10,062 nucleotides of DNA from an uncultured Akkermansia sp. (GCA_904501955.1 CAJGCY010000094.1:1-10062); one strand, 5' to 3'; numbered from the stretch's first letter, positions 1 to 5,858 are shown. Notes: generated by a model not told the origin, from the letters alone. Numbers and translations: made by a program.

Positions 1-158
1 AATAGCCCGGCGGTGGAGCGGCGTAGCCGCGGAACCCCGGGTAGCGTAAAAAAAGAAAATTGAGCCCGGAGCGACGGAGCGAAGCGACGCAGCGTAGGCC
101 GACATATAATGGCGAGGACCGTAGCGAAGCGGAGCTCCGAGCCGTTGAGGGCGCGTGT
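1..158 (+). repeat. Dispersed hairpin/CGNAG repeat, copy A, forward part
   Basis: This is non-coding repeat DNA, probably cut by the window's left edge. Three modules also occur in the same order near the right end. First is a compound hairpin at 6-41, with outer stem CCCGG/CCGGG and inner stem GCGGC (18-22)/GCCGC (26-30) around a GTA loop. Second is a conserved core at 62-121, matching 9853-9912 at 59 of 60 positions; the only difference is T105 versus G9896. Third is a tail at 134-158 sharing GCTCCGAGCCG and GGGCGCGTGT with 9970-9994. The core carries CGGAG at 67 and 75, CGAAG at 80, CGCAG at 88 and CGTAG at 93. Overlapping open frames are low-complexity and repeat-encoded, so I do not call a gene. 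The function is unknown; a REP/MITE-like element or a structured transcript is possible. Confidence 0.85.
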
Positions 159-294
159 TTTATCATGTTTGCGGCATTTTGAAACAATGCCGAATTCCGA
201 GCCACGCTTTATGCCACCCCTCCGGGGTTCGCATTTGTTTTTTGGGGCGGTTCCCGGGGTTCCGCCCCTTACGGGGCTCCACCGCCGGGCTATT
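1..294. repeat. 41-42 bp inverted repeat with exchanged hairpin tips
   Basis: The left arm 1-41 and right arm 253-294 are reverse complements over 19 nt (1-19 versus 276-294) and 13 nt (29-41 versus 253-265). Only the middle differs: GGCGTAGCC on the left, and CCCGTAAGGG (minus-strand reading) on the right. Both middles are themselves small hairpins, so the sequence changed but base pairing was kept. About 211 bp lie between the arms. Confidence 0.85.
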
Positions 295-365
295 TTATGG
301 CGCCCCTCCGGGGCTCCGAATTCCGCTCGCCTACGGCTCGCAAACGGCCCTTCAAATTCCGATTT
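211..365 (-). repeat. Dispersed hairpin repeat, inverted modules of copy A
   Basis: Read on the minus strand, this stretch repeats the upstream half of the right-hand copy (9722-9832) in the same module order. Positions 348-365 are an exact 18-nt reverse complement of 9722-9739. A GCC-loop-GGC hairpin at 329-337 matches 9750-9758, a GCCCC/GGGGC hairpin at 302-314 matches 9773-9785, and a compound hairpin at 253-294 matches the 9798-9832 module. A second ACCCC/GGGGT hairpin lies at 216-228. Minus-strand loops are GTA, GGA, GTAA and GGA. The copy is therefore a mosaic: one half forward (1-158) and one half flipped. No gene is visible in 1-419. The rest of 366-419 holds only the tail of the exonuclease operon and no clear terminator. 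Confidence 0.8.
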
Positions 366-419
366 ACTGCGCAGTAGAGCCTAATGAGAAGCCCCCAAAC
401 GTAATACAATCCCGGCCCG

Positions 420-1004
420 TCAATCGCTGAGGGCGAAGGTGAGCCCACGCAGCGGGGCGGATTCCATTTGCAGACCGCGGGTGAGGGCGCGGAGCAGCTC
501 CAAAGAGCCGGCAGCATCGTACAGGGCATCATGCCAGCATTTGCCGGGCACCAGGGCATCCACCTGCGGGGTGATGCTCATGGCGGCGCACACCTTACCC
601 AAGGAGTGGTCTTTGAGGGTGGGCAGCGCTTTGCGCGCCAGCGCGAGGGTGTCCAGCCAGGGGCCGAATCCATGCCCCGGGAAGGTGCTGAGGAAGCGTA
701 TTTCCGTAGCGGGGTTATGTCCTACCACCACGCAACCGCTGAGCAATTGGCGGATGCGCGGCCACAGTTCGGTGAAGGTGGGGGCGTCGTGCAGCATATC
801 CGTGGTAATGCCGTGCACCTTCGCGGCACTCCATCGCACGGGGCGCGCGCAGTGAATGTAGGAGGTAAAGCACTCCGCCTCCGCGAAGAGAGACTCCGCC
901 CGCACAATACCTATCTGCACGGGGCAATCCGTCTCCCCCGGGGCGGCGCCGGCGGACTCAAAATCAATGGCGGCAACAGGCAGTTGCGCCAGCGGGGTGT
1001 CCAT
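420..1004 (-). CDS. DEDDh-family 3'-5' exonuclease (DnaQ-like)
   Basis: This is a stand-alone exonuclease-fold protein of 194 residues, or 199 if the ATG at 1019 is used. Numbered from the longer start, Exo I is AIDFES with D19 and E21, followed by the conserved KVHGIT at 67-72. Exo II is GHNPATEIRFL with E106 where most relatives have Asp. Exo III is HDALYD with H163 and D168. The fold hydrolyses nucleotides from DNA or RNA 3' ends using two metal ions; the substrate here is unknown. It has no polymerase, helicase or BRCT domain. I prefer the ATG at 1004 because it forms a TGATG stop/start overlap with the upstream amidohydrolase, implying translational coupling. The 1019 start would overlap by 16 nt. 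Neither has a Shine-Dalgarno. It is the last gene of a three-gene minus-strand operon, and no terminator is clear beyond 420. Confidence 0.88.
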   Translation of the reverse strand: MDTPLAQLPVAAIDFESAGAAPGETDCPVQIGIVRAESLFAEAECFTSYIHCARPVRWSAAKVHGITTDMLHDAPTFTELWPRIRQLLSGCVVVGHNPATEIRFLSTFPGHGFGPWLDTLALARKALPTLKDHSLGKVCAAMSITPQVDALVPGKCWHDALYDAAGSLELLRALTRGLQMESAPLRGLTFALSD

Positions 1005-2317
1005 CAGCTGCGTACCCATGCGCGTGCCTGCTGAATCTCCGCGGAGAGGGCCTCGAAATCACAAGTCAGGAACTTGCCGTCGCGGTACAGCTCTTTGCCA
1101 TCCACCACGGTGAGGCGGTTTTCCAGCCCGGTGGCGGCGTACACGATGTTGGAAACGATGTTGTGCACGGGCTGCATGTTGGGAGAGCTGAGGTCCAGCG
1201 CGATGAAGTCCGCCTTCATGCCGGGCTCCAGCGTGCCGATGAGCGGGCAGTGCAGAGCATCCGCACCACCGCGCGTCGCGAGGTCCAGCGCCATTTGGGC
1301 GGGGCATGCGGTGGGCTCCAGCGTGTGCACCTTTTGCAGCAGGCTTGCCATGTACATCTCGCGGAACATGTTTTGGGCATTGTTGCTGGCGGGGCCATCC
1401 GTACCCAAACCCACGGGGATGCGGTAATTGCGGAAGGAGCCGATGGGGGCGACACCGCTGGCAAGCTTCATATTGCTGGCGGGGTTGTGCACGGCAGCGC
1501 AGCGACCCTCCGCCAGTAGCTCCATATCCTGCTCATCTGCATGCACCACGTGGAAGAAAGTGCTACCCGGCTGCAGCAAGCCCAAGCTGTTGCAGTAGGG
1601 GATGGGGCGCATACCGTGCTCTTTCAGGCAGGTTTCCGTCTCCGTCTGCGTTTCCGCCAAGTGCATACCGAAAAGGCTACCGGTCTCTTCCGCCAGCGCG
1701 TAGCACTTGCGCAGCAGCTCCGGGTTAGTGGTGTAGGGGGCGTGCGGTACCACGGCTTGGCGAATGCGCGGGTGCCCCTTCCACTCCTCCGCCTGTTGGC
1801 GCACCAGCTCAAAATAAGCCTCTTGGTCCTTGCAGGAAAGCGAGGGGAAATACTGTGTCACGCTCTCACCGAGCACGGCACGCATGCCCATGGAATCCGC
1901 CGCGGTGAACACGCTGCGCTCCCACATGTACATGTCGTAAAAGGCTGTGGTGCCGGTGCGAATCATCTCCGCCAGGCTGAAGCGAGCGCCCAGCTCCACG
2001 AGCTCCGGCGTCAGCTTAGCCTCCTGCGGGAAGATGTCCTGTGTGAGCCAATCCATCAGCGCCTTGTCATCGGAGTAGCCGCGCAGCAGGCTCATGGGCA
2101 CGTGCGTGTGGGCGTTGATAAGCCCCGGCATAATGGCAGCATTGCCCAAATCCACACGGCGGGCATCCGGGTACAGCACCTCCAGTATGTCCGTATGCCC
2201 CACGCAGAGGATGCGGTCCTCACACACGGCTATGGCTCCTTGGCGGATGATGTCGCGCCCGTCGTTCTGCGTGATGACATAATCCGCAGTGTAAAGCGTA
2301 TCACAAACGTTCTGCAT
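1004..2317 (-). CDS. mtaD: MtaD-type amidohydrolase (MTA/SAH deaminase family)
   Basis: A 437-residue cytosolic metal-dependent deaminase of the amidohydrolase superfamily. Close family members convert 5'-methylthioadenosine, S-adenosylhomocysteine or adenosine to the inosyl form plus ammonia, serving methionine/SAM by-product salvage. Visible features are the metal-binding HTH (H70, H72) in GLINAHTH, HLAET (H219, E222), HVVH (H256/H259), the family-typical HNPASNMKLASG at 277-288, and LGTDGPASNN with metal-ligand D307. The C-terminal composite sheet includes TLEPGMKADFIALD and VVDGKELYRDG. Length is normal for the family. The frame stays open to 2449, but that extension overlaps the upstream gene and reads as low-complexity shadow sequence; the protein aligns naturally from MQNVCDTLYTADYVI, so I use the ATG at 2317. 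It lies 22 nt after the membrane protein gene and overlaps the exonuclease by one base. Exact substrate is not determinable; guanine or cytosine deaminase activity is less likely. Confidence 0.9.
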   Translation of the reverse strand: MQNVCDTLYTADYVITQNDGRDIIRQGAIAVCEDRILCVGHTDILEVLYPDARRVDLGNAAIMPGLINAHTHVPMSLLRGYSDDKALMDWLTQDIFPQEAKLTPELVELGARFSLAEMIRTGTTAFYDMYMWERSVFTAADSMGMRAVLGESVTQYFPSLSCKDQEAYFELVRQQAEEWKGHPRIRQAVVPHAPYTTNPELLRKCYALAEETGSLFGMHLAETQTETETCLKEHGMRPIPYCNSLGLLQPGSTFFHVVHADEQDMELLAEGRCAAVHNPASNMKLASGVAPIGSFRNYRIPVGLGTDGPASNNAQNMFREMYMASLLQKVHTLEPTACPAQMALDLATRGGADALHCPLIGTLEPGMKADFIALDLSSPNMQPVHNIVSNIVYAATGLENRLTVVDGKELYRDGKFLTCDFEALSAEIQQARAWVRS

Positions 2318-2339
2318 GGTCGTGAAAAAAGGCTGAGGT

Positions 2340-2933
2340 TTACCAGAAGCAGACGGCGCAGAGGAGAATGGCTGCCCCCCACACGGCACCGATGGCGTTG
2401 CTGATGGTGTACAAACGCGGGGAGGCGGTGTACTTCTCCATCCAATCACGGAAGAGGTAGGGCTTACCCACCCAGAATAGTGCCACCGTCAGCACCGGGT
2501 AGCACCAGCAGGGGATGAGCAGGCGGCTCACAGGGTCTTTCAAGAACGCCGCTGTCAACGGCACAATGCAGGCCAACAGCAGGAAGAAGCCCAGCGCGCG
2601 CGGGAACAGCAGCTCCTTGCCTCGGCTGTACAGCACGAACCAAATGATGGGGCAGGCAATGAGCAGGTACGGGCGCATGTTGTTGAAGTCAAACAGGTTC
2701 ATGCACAGCGGGTTCCAATCCGCATCCAATATCAGCAAAAATAACCACGCGAAATCCAGCGTCAACAGACCGCGGGCTGCTTTCTCGTTGGTGGATAAAC
2801 CGTTGAGCATGGCCTTTGTTGCCTGCGGTTTGGCGAGGGCAAGCGCGTGCAGCACCAGCAGCAGTGCGCCCATGACAATGCCTGCCGTGCTCAGGGAAAG
2901 TTTCTCGTATGCGTGAAGATATTGGTCGTACAT
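2340..2933 (-). CDS. Polytopic membrane protein of unknown function
   Basis: A 197-residue hydrophobic protein that I do not recognise. Likely membrane segments fall near residues 13-34, 55-70, 88-102, 111-131, 137-155 and 177-196, so about six helices and no cleavable signal. Short polar loops carry DADWNP (70-75), YSRGKE (102-107) and GKPYLFRDWMEKY (156-168). Cys137, Cys139, Cys188 and Cys191 sit in or near the last helices (LIPCWCYP, LLCAVC). It is first in the operon with mtaD and the exonuclease and has its own well-formed promoter about 15 nt upstream. A transport role for a nucleoside or related metabolite would fit mtaD, but no motif supports it. Confidence 0.8.
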   Translation of the reverse strand: MYDQYLHAYEKLSLSTAGIVMGALLLVLHALALAKPQATKAMLNGLSTNEKAARGLLTLDFAWLFLLILDADWNPLCMNLFDFNNMRPYLLIACPIIWFVLYSRGKELLFPRALGFFLLLACIVPLTAAFLKDPVSRLLIPCWCYPVLTVALFWVGKPYLFRDWMEKYTASPRLYTISNAIGAVWGAAILLCAVCFW

Positions 2934-2947
2934 GATTATCCGCAGCC

Positions 2948-2976
2948 ATTGTACTGTTTTTTTACCCCTGAATCAA
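2948..2976 (-). promoter_or_regulatory. Sigma-70-type promoter of the membrane protein-mtaD-exonuclease operon
   Basis: On the minus strand, TTGATT (2976-2971), a 17-nt spacer and TACAAT (2953-2948) match the consensus at 4/6 and 5/6. The predicted start near 2941 leaves a leader of only about 8 nt before the ATG at 2933, with no room for a normal ribosome-binding site. Confidence 0.7.
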
Positions 2977-2989
2977 GCCAAAAAACAGT
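2953..2989. promoter_or_regulatory. Perfect 10-bp inverted repeat over the operon promoter (candidate operator)
   Basis: ACTGTTTTTT (2953-2962) and AAAAAACAGT (2980-2989) are exact reverse complements around a 17-nt centre. The left arm lies in the -10/-35 spacer and the right arm just upstream of the -35 box of the minus-strand promoter. A regulator binding here could control it. It is not followed by a terminator-like T tract in the transcribed direction. Chance is possible because the arms are mostly A/T runs. Confidence 0.4.
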
Positions 2990-3056
2990 ATGTAAGGGGC
3001 TAAATGCCCTGTGTCATAATAGCTGTGAGTTTGGCGGAGTAAGTCTCAATATCTGC

Positions 3057-3085
3057 TTGAAAAGCGCGCGGGCATCCGCTATAAT
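3057..3085 (+). promoter_or_regulatory. Strong sigma-70-type promoter of parA, predicting a leaderless mRNA
   Basis: TTGAAA (3057-3062), exactly 17 nt, then a perfect TATAAT (3080-3085). Transcription should begin about 7 nt downstream, at 3092-3093. The first G is the G of the in-frame GTG at 3093. The ATG at 3084 lies inside the -10 box and would not be in this transcript. Confidence 0.8.
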
Positions 3086-3092
3086 GCCGCGC

Positions 3093-3860
3093 GTGAAAGT
3101 TATTGCCATAGCGAACCAGAAGGGCGGAGTGGGTAAAACCACTACGGCGGTCAATCTTTCCGCTGCGCTTGCCATGCGCGGCAAAAGGGTGCTGCTGATA
3201 GACGTGGACTCTCAGGCGAATGCCTCGCAGGCCCTCGGTGTTGAGGTGGATTGTGAGCACAGCATCTACCAAGCGCTCATCGGCAACAAGCTTTTGGAGG
3301 AGTTGATTCGCCCGGCTCACCGCCGCAATCTTTCCATCATCCCGGCGCACATGGATTTGTCCGGTGTGGAGGTGGAGCTCACGCAGAACGGCACCCACCT
3401 TACCTGCATGCGAGACGCGATGGAAGGCCTGCGCGCCAATAACTATTACGATTACGTTTTCTTGGATGCCCCTCCCTCACTCGGCGTGCTGATGACCAGC
3501 TCGCTCTGCGCATGTGATGAGGTGCTCACCCCCATGCAGTGCGAGTTCCTCAGCTTGGATGGTCTTTCCCGCATTCTGTACGTGGTGGAGCAAATCCGCG
3601 AGAGTGGCGCCAACCCCGACCTCAAGCATGAGGGCGTGCTCATGACGATGTACAGCAACACCAACTTGGCCAACCAAGTGATTGCTCAGGTGCGTGAGAA
3701 CCTGCCGGACCGCCTGTACTCTACCGTCATCCCGCGCTCTGTTCGCGTGGCTGAGGCGCCCAGCTTCGGCAAAACCGTCATCGAGCATGATCCCTACGGC
3801 GCGGCTTCCATGGCATACCAGAATGCCGCGAAGGAGTTTTTGCGTCGCCACCGTAAGTAA
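3093..3860 (+). CDS. parA: ParA/Soj-family chromosome-partitioning ATPase
   Basis: A 255-residue deviant-Walker ATPase. ParA proteins bind DNA non-specifically as ATP dimers and are released by ParB, moving parS-bound chromosome origins. The N-terminus reads IANQKGGVGKTT with signature K10 and catalytic-loop K15. Walker A' is LLIDVDSQAN (D37, D39), with Ser where most relatives have Pro. Walker B is FLDAPPSLG (D125). The C-terminus RSVRVAEAPSFGKTV is typical of Soj. It is short and lacks the helix-turn-helix extension of plasmid ParA. I choose the GTG at 3093 over the ATG at 3084 (three residues longer) because the promoter's -10 covers that ATG and most relatives begin MKVIAIANQKGG. The open frame back to 2847 is spurious. 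No ParB follows; comF begins 24 nt downstream. Confidence 0.93.
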   Translation: MKVIAIANQKGGVGKTTTAVNLSAALAMRGKRVLLIDVDSQANASQALGVEVDCEHSIYQALIGNKLLEELIRPAHRRNLSIIPAHMDLSGVEVELTQNGTHLTCMRDAMEGLRANNYYDYVFLDAPPSLGVLMTSSLCACDEVLTPMQCEFLSLDGLSRILYVVEQIRESGANPDLKHEGVLMTMYSNTNLANQVIAQVRENLPDRLYSTVIPRSVRVAEAPSFGKTVIEHDPYGAASMAYQNAAKEFLRRHRK

Positions 3861-3884
3861 CCCTCACGTCCTGCAAACGCGGCC

Positions 3885-4601
3885 ATGCTGAGGTGGCTTT
3901 ACCCGCGCATTTGCCATTTGTGCCATGAGGAGTGCGAGCTTGGCTTGTGCCCGTCATGCTTGGCCTCATTACCGCGGGTACCGCGTCCCATTTGTTTGTA
4001 TTGCGGGGCTCTTGTAGCCGGTGAGCAGCAAGATGCCTACCACTGTGCGGCATGCAGTTCACAACCACGCAGTTTCAGCGTGGCGCGCTCTGCGTTGCTG
4101 TCTACAGAGCTCAGCATGGGCATTATTCACGCCCTCAAGTATGCGCGCGTAGCTTATGTGGTGCCGGCCTTAGCCCAAGCGATGGCGGAGGAGTGGCAGG
4201 CTTCCGCGGAGTTCCGCGCGCTGGAGTCTCCGGTGTTGGTGCCTGTGCCCATCACCCGCAAGCACTTGCGCAAGCGTGGCTATAATCAGGCGGAGGAGCT
4301 GGCGCGTGCCTTGGCCTCATTGCTTGGCCTTGAGGTGGTACAGCCGCTCATCCGACGCGATACGGAGGCCGACAGCCAAACGCGCCTCTCCTCCGCGCAG
4401 CGCCTTCGCAATGCAATGGAGGCCTATTCACTTGCTCCCCCATACGCTGAGGGTAAGCGCACCTTGCCGGAGCACGTGGTGTTGGTGGATGATGTGTACA
4501 CCACCGGTTCCACCGCCCGCGCCTGTGCCAAGGCGTTGAAAGAGGCTCCCGGTGTCAAAACCGTGGCGGTTATCACCGCCCTCCGCGCCGTGTTGGATTA
4601 A
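3885..4601 (+). CDS. comF: ComF-family phosphoribosyltransferase-like protein
   Basis: 238 residues, the usual ComF length. Four CxxC pairs occur near the N-terminus: C10/C13, C22/C25, C37/C40 and C54/C57, giving a double zinc-ribbon-like region. The hallmark segments follow: HALKYARV (about 122-129 by context), VPVPITRKHLRKRGYNQAE, RRDTEADSQTRLSSAQRLRNAM, and the PRPP-loop VLVDDVYTTGSTA with D202/D203 and T206-T210. In competent bacteria ComF is a cytosolic protein needed for uptake or processing of transforming DNA; many non-competent bacteria also carry it, and its reaction is unsettled. It lies 24 nt after parA with no promoter between, so is probably co-transcribed. No Shine-Dalgarno is seen before the ATG at 3885. 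Confidence 0.93.
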   Translation: MLRWLYPRICHLCHEECELGLCPSCLASLPRVPRPICLYCGALVAGEQQDAYHCAACSSQPRSFSVARSALLSTELSMGIIHALKYARVAYVVPALAQAMAEEWQASAEFRALESPVLVPVPITRKHLRKRGYNQAEELARALASLLGLEVVQPLIRRDTEADSQTRLSSAQRLRNAMEAYSLAPPYAEGKRTLPEHVVLVDDVYTTGSTARACAKALKEAPGVKTVAVITALRAVLD

Positions 4602-4650
4602 CATTCCGTGCACATGCAATGAACCGCTCAGAGTAAGGTCGTCATACAAA

Positions 4651-4701
4651 AAAAAGACGAGGCAGTTTCCCGATGTTGCGCGGTGAAACTGCCTCGTTTT
4701 T
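4651..4701. terminator. Bidirectional Rho-independent terminator
   Basis: A perfect 13-bp stem, ACGAGGCAGTTTC (4657-4669) with GAAACTGCCTCGT (4685-4697), and a 15-nt loop. TTTTT follows on the plus strand. On the minus strand the preceding A-run from 4648 gives an eight-T tail after one G. It ends both parA-comF and the convergent lipoprotein gene. Confidence 0.93.
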
Positions 4702-4718
4702 ACGGTCGGTATCAGGCT

Positions 4719-5201
4719 TCAGCGGATGCTCTTAAACTCCTTGATTAAGGCAATAAACTCATTCACAACATCATTGAACTTGACCAACTCATCCGTAGCT
4801 TCAAGTTCATCTATAGCCGTCAACGCGGTGTTGAAGCGATCCGTGCTGCTATTGCGCAGGTTCTCCAAGTGGGTCTTTTGCGCTTCATTGGATACCACGA
4901 TTTTACCGCCCATGGCGGCAAATGCATCCTTGTACCCGCGGGCTTCTTTCATAAGCTTGCGTAACTCCGCCATTTTGTTCACAGCGTTGCCGGCATCCAC
5001 CGTCGCAATGACTTCGGCTGCAGCATCCACTCTGTCGTAGAATGCTTCCATCAAGTTTTCATCGTCATTGGTAGCGGCTGCTGCATTAATCGCTGCATTT
5101 TCCACCTCTGCAGCTGCTTCGTTCTTTGCATCATCCTTGCAGGATACGCTGCAGAGGAGCGCGCCGGTGAGCGCTGCTGTCATCAAGAATCTTGTTTTCA
5201 T
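4719..5201 (-). CDS. Small probable lipoprotein, helical, function unknown
   Basis: 160 residues. The N-terminus is MKTRF, then a hydrophobic stretch ending LLCSVSC, with C21 as probable lipidation site; the lipobox is imperfect because -3 is Ser. After C21 comes a charged, alanine-rich linker (KDDAKNEAAAEVENAAINAA region) and a predicted helical domain at about 48-160, with acidic and basic residues spaced as in helix bundles. There are no other cysteines. It is likely anchored to a membrane facing the periplasm. It is monocistronic: its own promoter is at 5253-5281 and it ends at the shared terminator. I recognise no family. Confidence 0.8.
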   Translation of the reverse strand: MKTRFLMTAALTGALLCSVSCKDDAKNEAAAEVENAAINAAAATNDDENLMEAFYDRVDAAAEVIATVDAGNAVNKMAELRKLMKEARGYKDAFAAMGGKIVVSNEAQKTHLENLRNSSTDRFNTALTAIDELEATDELVKFNDVVNEFIALIKEFKSIR

Positions 5202-5252
5202 GTCTTATGTATTTGGGGATAAATGTGAGGAAGTATCGTGCTTCTAACATCT

Positions 5253-5281
5253 ATGATACCTTTTTTCGCGCGTTTGTTCAA
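5253..5281 (-). promoter_or_regulatory. Sigma-70-type promoter of the lipoprotein-like gene
   Basis: Minus-strand TTGAAC (5281-5276), a 17-nt spacer and TATCAT (5258-5253). The start near 5246 gives a leader of about 45 nt, unlike the very short leaders elsewhere in the window. No Shine-Dalgarno is present in the leader. Confidence 0.7.
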
Positions 5282-5497
5282 TTATTTTTCACCGTTATGG
5301 CAAAAAATGTGCTCAATGGCTGCCCGGCTTCTATCTGCTCTGCCTTTAACGTATGGCGCAACGTGCAGCGCCCCTATCAGCGCTTGGTCGAGCTTCTTGC
5401 CCGGTAAGTTTCCGTGTTTACAGGTGCATAAATGGCGTAAAAATGAAATAAGGGTAGTGGAAAGGGTAAAAATACAATGAAATATTATAGAATAAGC

Positions 5498-5526
5498 TTG
5501 ACGCGGTGTCGCAAAAACGGTATTTA
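5498..5526 (+). promoter_or_regulatory. Candidate promoter of the zinc-knuckle protein gene
   Basis: TTGACG (5498-5503) is a good -35. At 17 nt lies TATTTA (5521-5526), a weak -10 inside an AT-rich TATTTATATATT stretch, so the exact -10 is uncertain. The predicted leader is about 85 nt and could carry regulation; I see no recognisable riboswitch. Confidence 0.5.
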
Positions 5527-5618
5527 TATATTCAGGTGAGCCACAAGTAGCTGCTGAAAGATGCGCAACTACCCGCGGTTTACCTGTTCTGATTAACCCA
5601 CAATAAAATATTACAACA

Positions 5619-5831
5619 ATGAAAAAAGCTATCATGGCTCTCGTCGCTGTATGCGTGACCGCAGCCGGTTTCGCTATCGGCTCTTCTGCTCAGGCTACTG
5701 CCAACACATCTGATTTGGACTGCTACAACGGTACGGGTCAGTTCCGCTGCCCCTGGTGCAAAGGTTCCGGTTGGAATGGCAACGTTGTGTGCAGCCTTTG
5801 CAAGGGGAATGGCCGCAGCATGTCCTACTAA
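5619..5831 (+). CDS. Small exported protein with DnaJ-type CxxCxGxG zinc knuckles
   Basis: 70 residues. M1-A26 is a Sec signal peptide: KK, a hydrophobic core, then SSAQA with AxA cleavage after A26. The mature protein is about 44 residues and is almost only a DnaJ-like cysteine-rich module: a partial knuckle CYNGTG (C35), then CPWCKGSG (C44, C47) and CSLCKGNG (C58, C61). Two complete knuckles could bind one zinc as in DnaJ, but there is no J domain and the location is periplasmic or extracellular. The start has an A/T-rich upstream with no Shine-Dalgarno. A terminator follows 28 nt after the stop. Function is unknown. Confidence 0.82.
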   Translation: MKKAIMALVAVCVTAAGFAIGSSAQATANTSDLDCYNGTGQFRCPWCKGSGWNGNVVCSLCKGNGRSMSY

Positions 5832-5858
5832 AGCTCGATTTTACTGAATGAACCATCA

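Larger units (their letters stand above)
5202..5618. other. AT-rich intergenic gap between divergent genes
   Basis: 417 nt without a convincing gene. It holds the minus-strand promoter at 5253-5281 and a candidate plus-strand promoter at 5498-5526. A more GC-rich patch at about 5305-5405 sits inside AT-rich flanks. A 36-codon plus-strand frame from the ATG at 5297 to the TAA at 5407 covers it (product begins MAKNVLNGCPAS), but it has no promoter or family match that I can see. The longer minus-strand frame at 5282-5635 runs into the start of the next gene and I do not accept it. Confidence 0.6.

Noticed and set aside
105..110. TATAAT inside the repeat core as a promoter
   Set aside because: No -35-like hexamer lies 15-19 nt upstream, and copy B has GATAAT at this position.
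365..376. Perfect palindrome TACTGCGCAGTA as an operator or terminator
   Set aside because: No promoter or T tract is associated with it; a 12-bp palindrome next to repeat DNA is weak evidence.
109..430. Two 91-codon plus-strand frames in the left repeat
   Set aside because: They are translated hairpin repeat with low-complexity Arg/Pro/Gly content; the repeat structure explains the DNA.
468..1034. 188-codon plus-strand frame opposite the exonuclease gene
   Set aside because: It is the shadow of the minus-strand gene, which carries all catalytic motifs.
1541..2404. 287-codon plus-strand frame opposite mtaD
   Set aside because: His/Arg-rich shadow of a GC-rich gene; the minus strand has a full amidohydrolase motif set.
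2847..3092. N-terminal extension of the parA frame
   Set aside because: It runs through two promoters and the divergent gene's start; ParA homology begins at 3093.
5282..5635. 117-codon minus-strand frame in the intergenic gap
   Set aside because: It begins inside the zinc-knuckle gene, crosses that gene's likely promoter, and has no recognisable domain.
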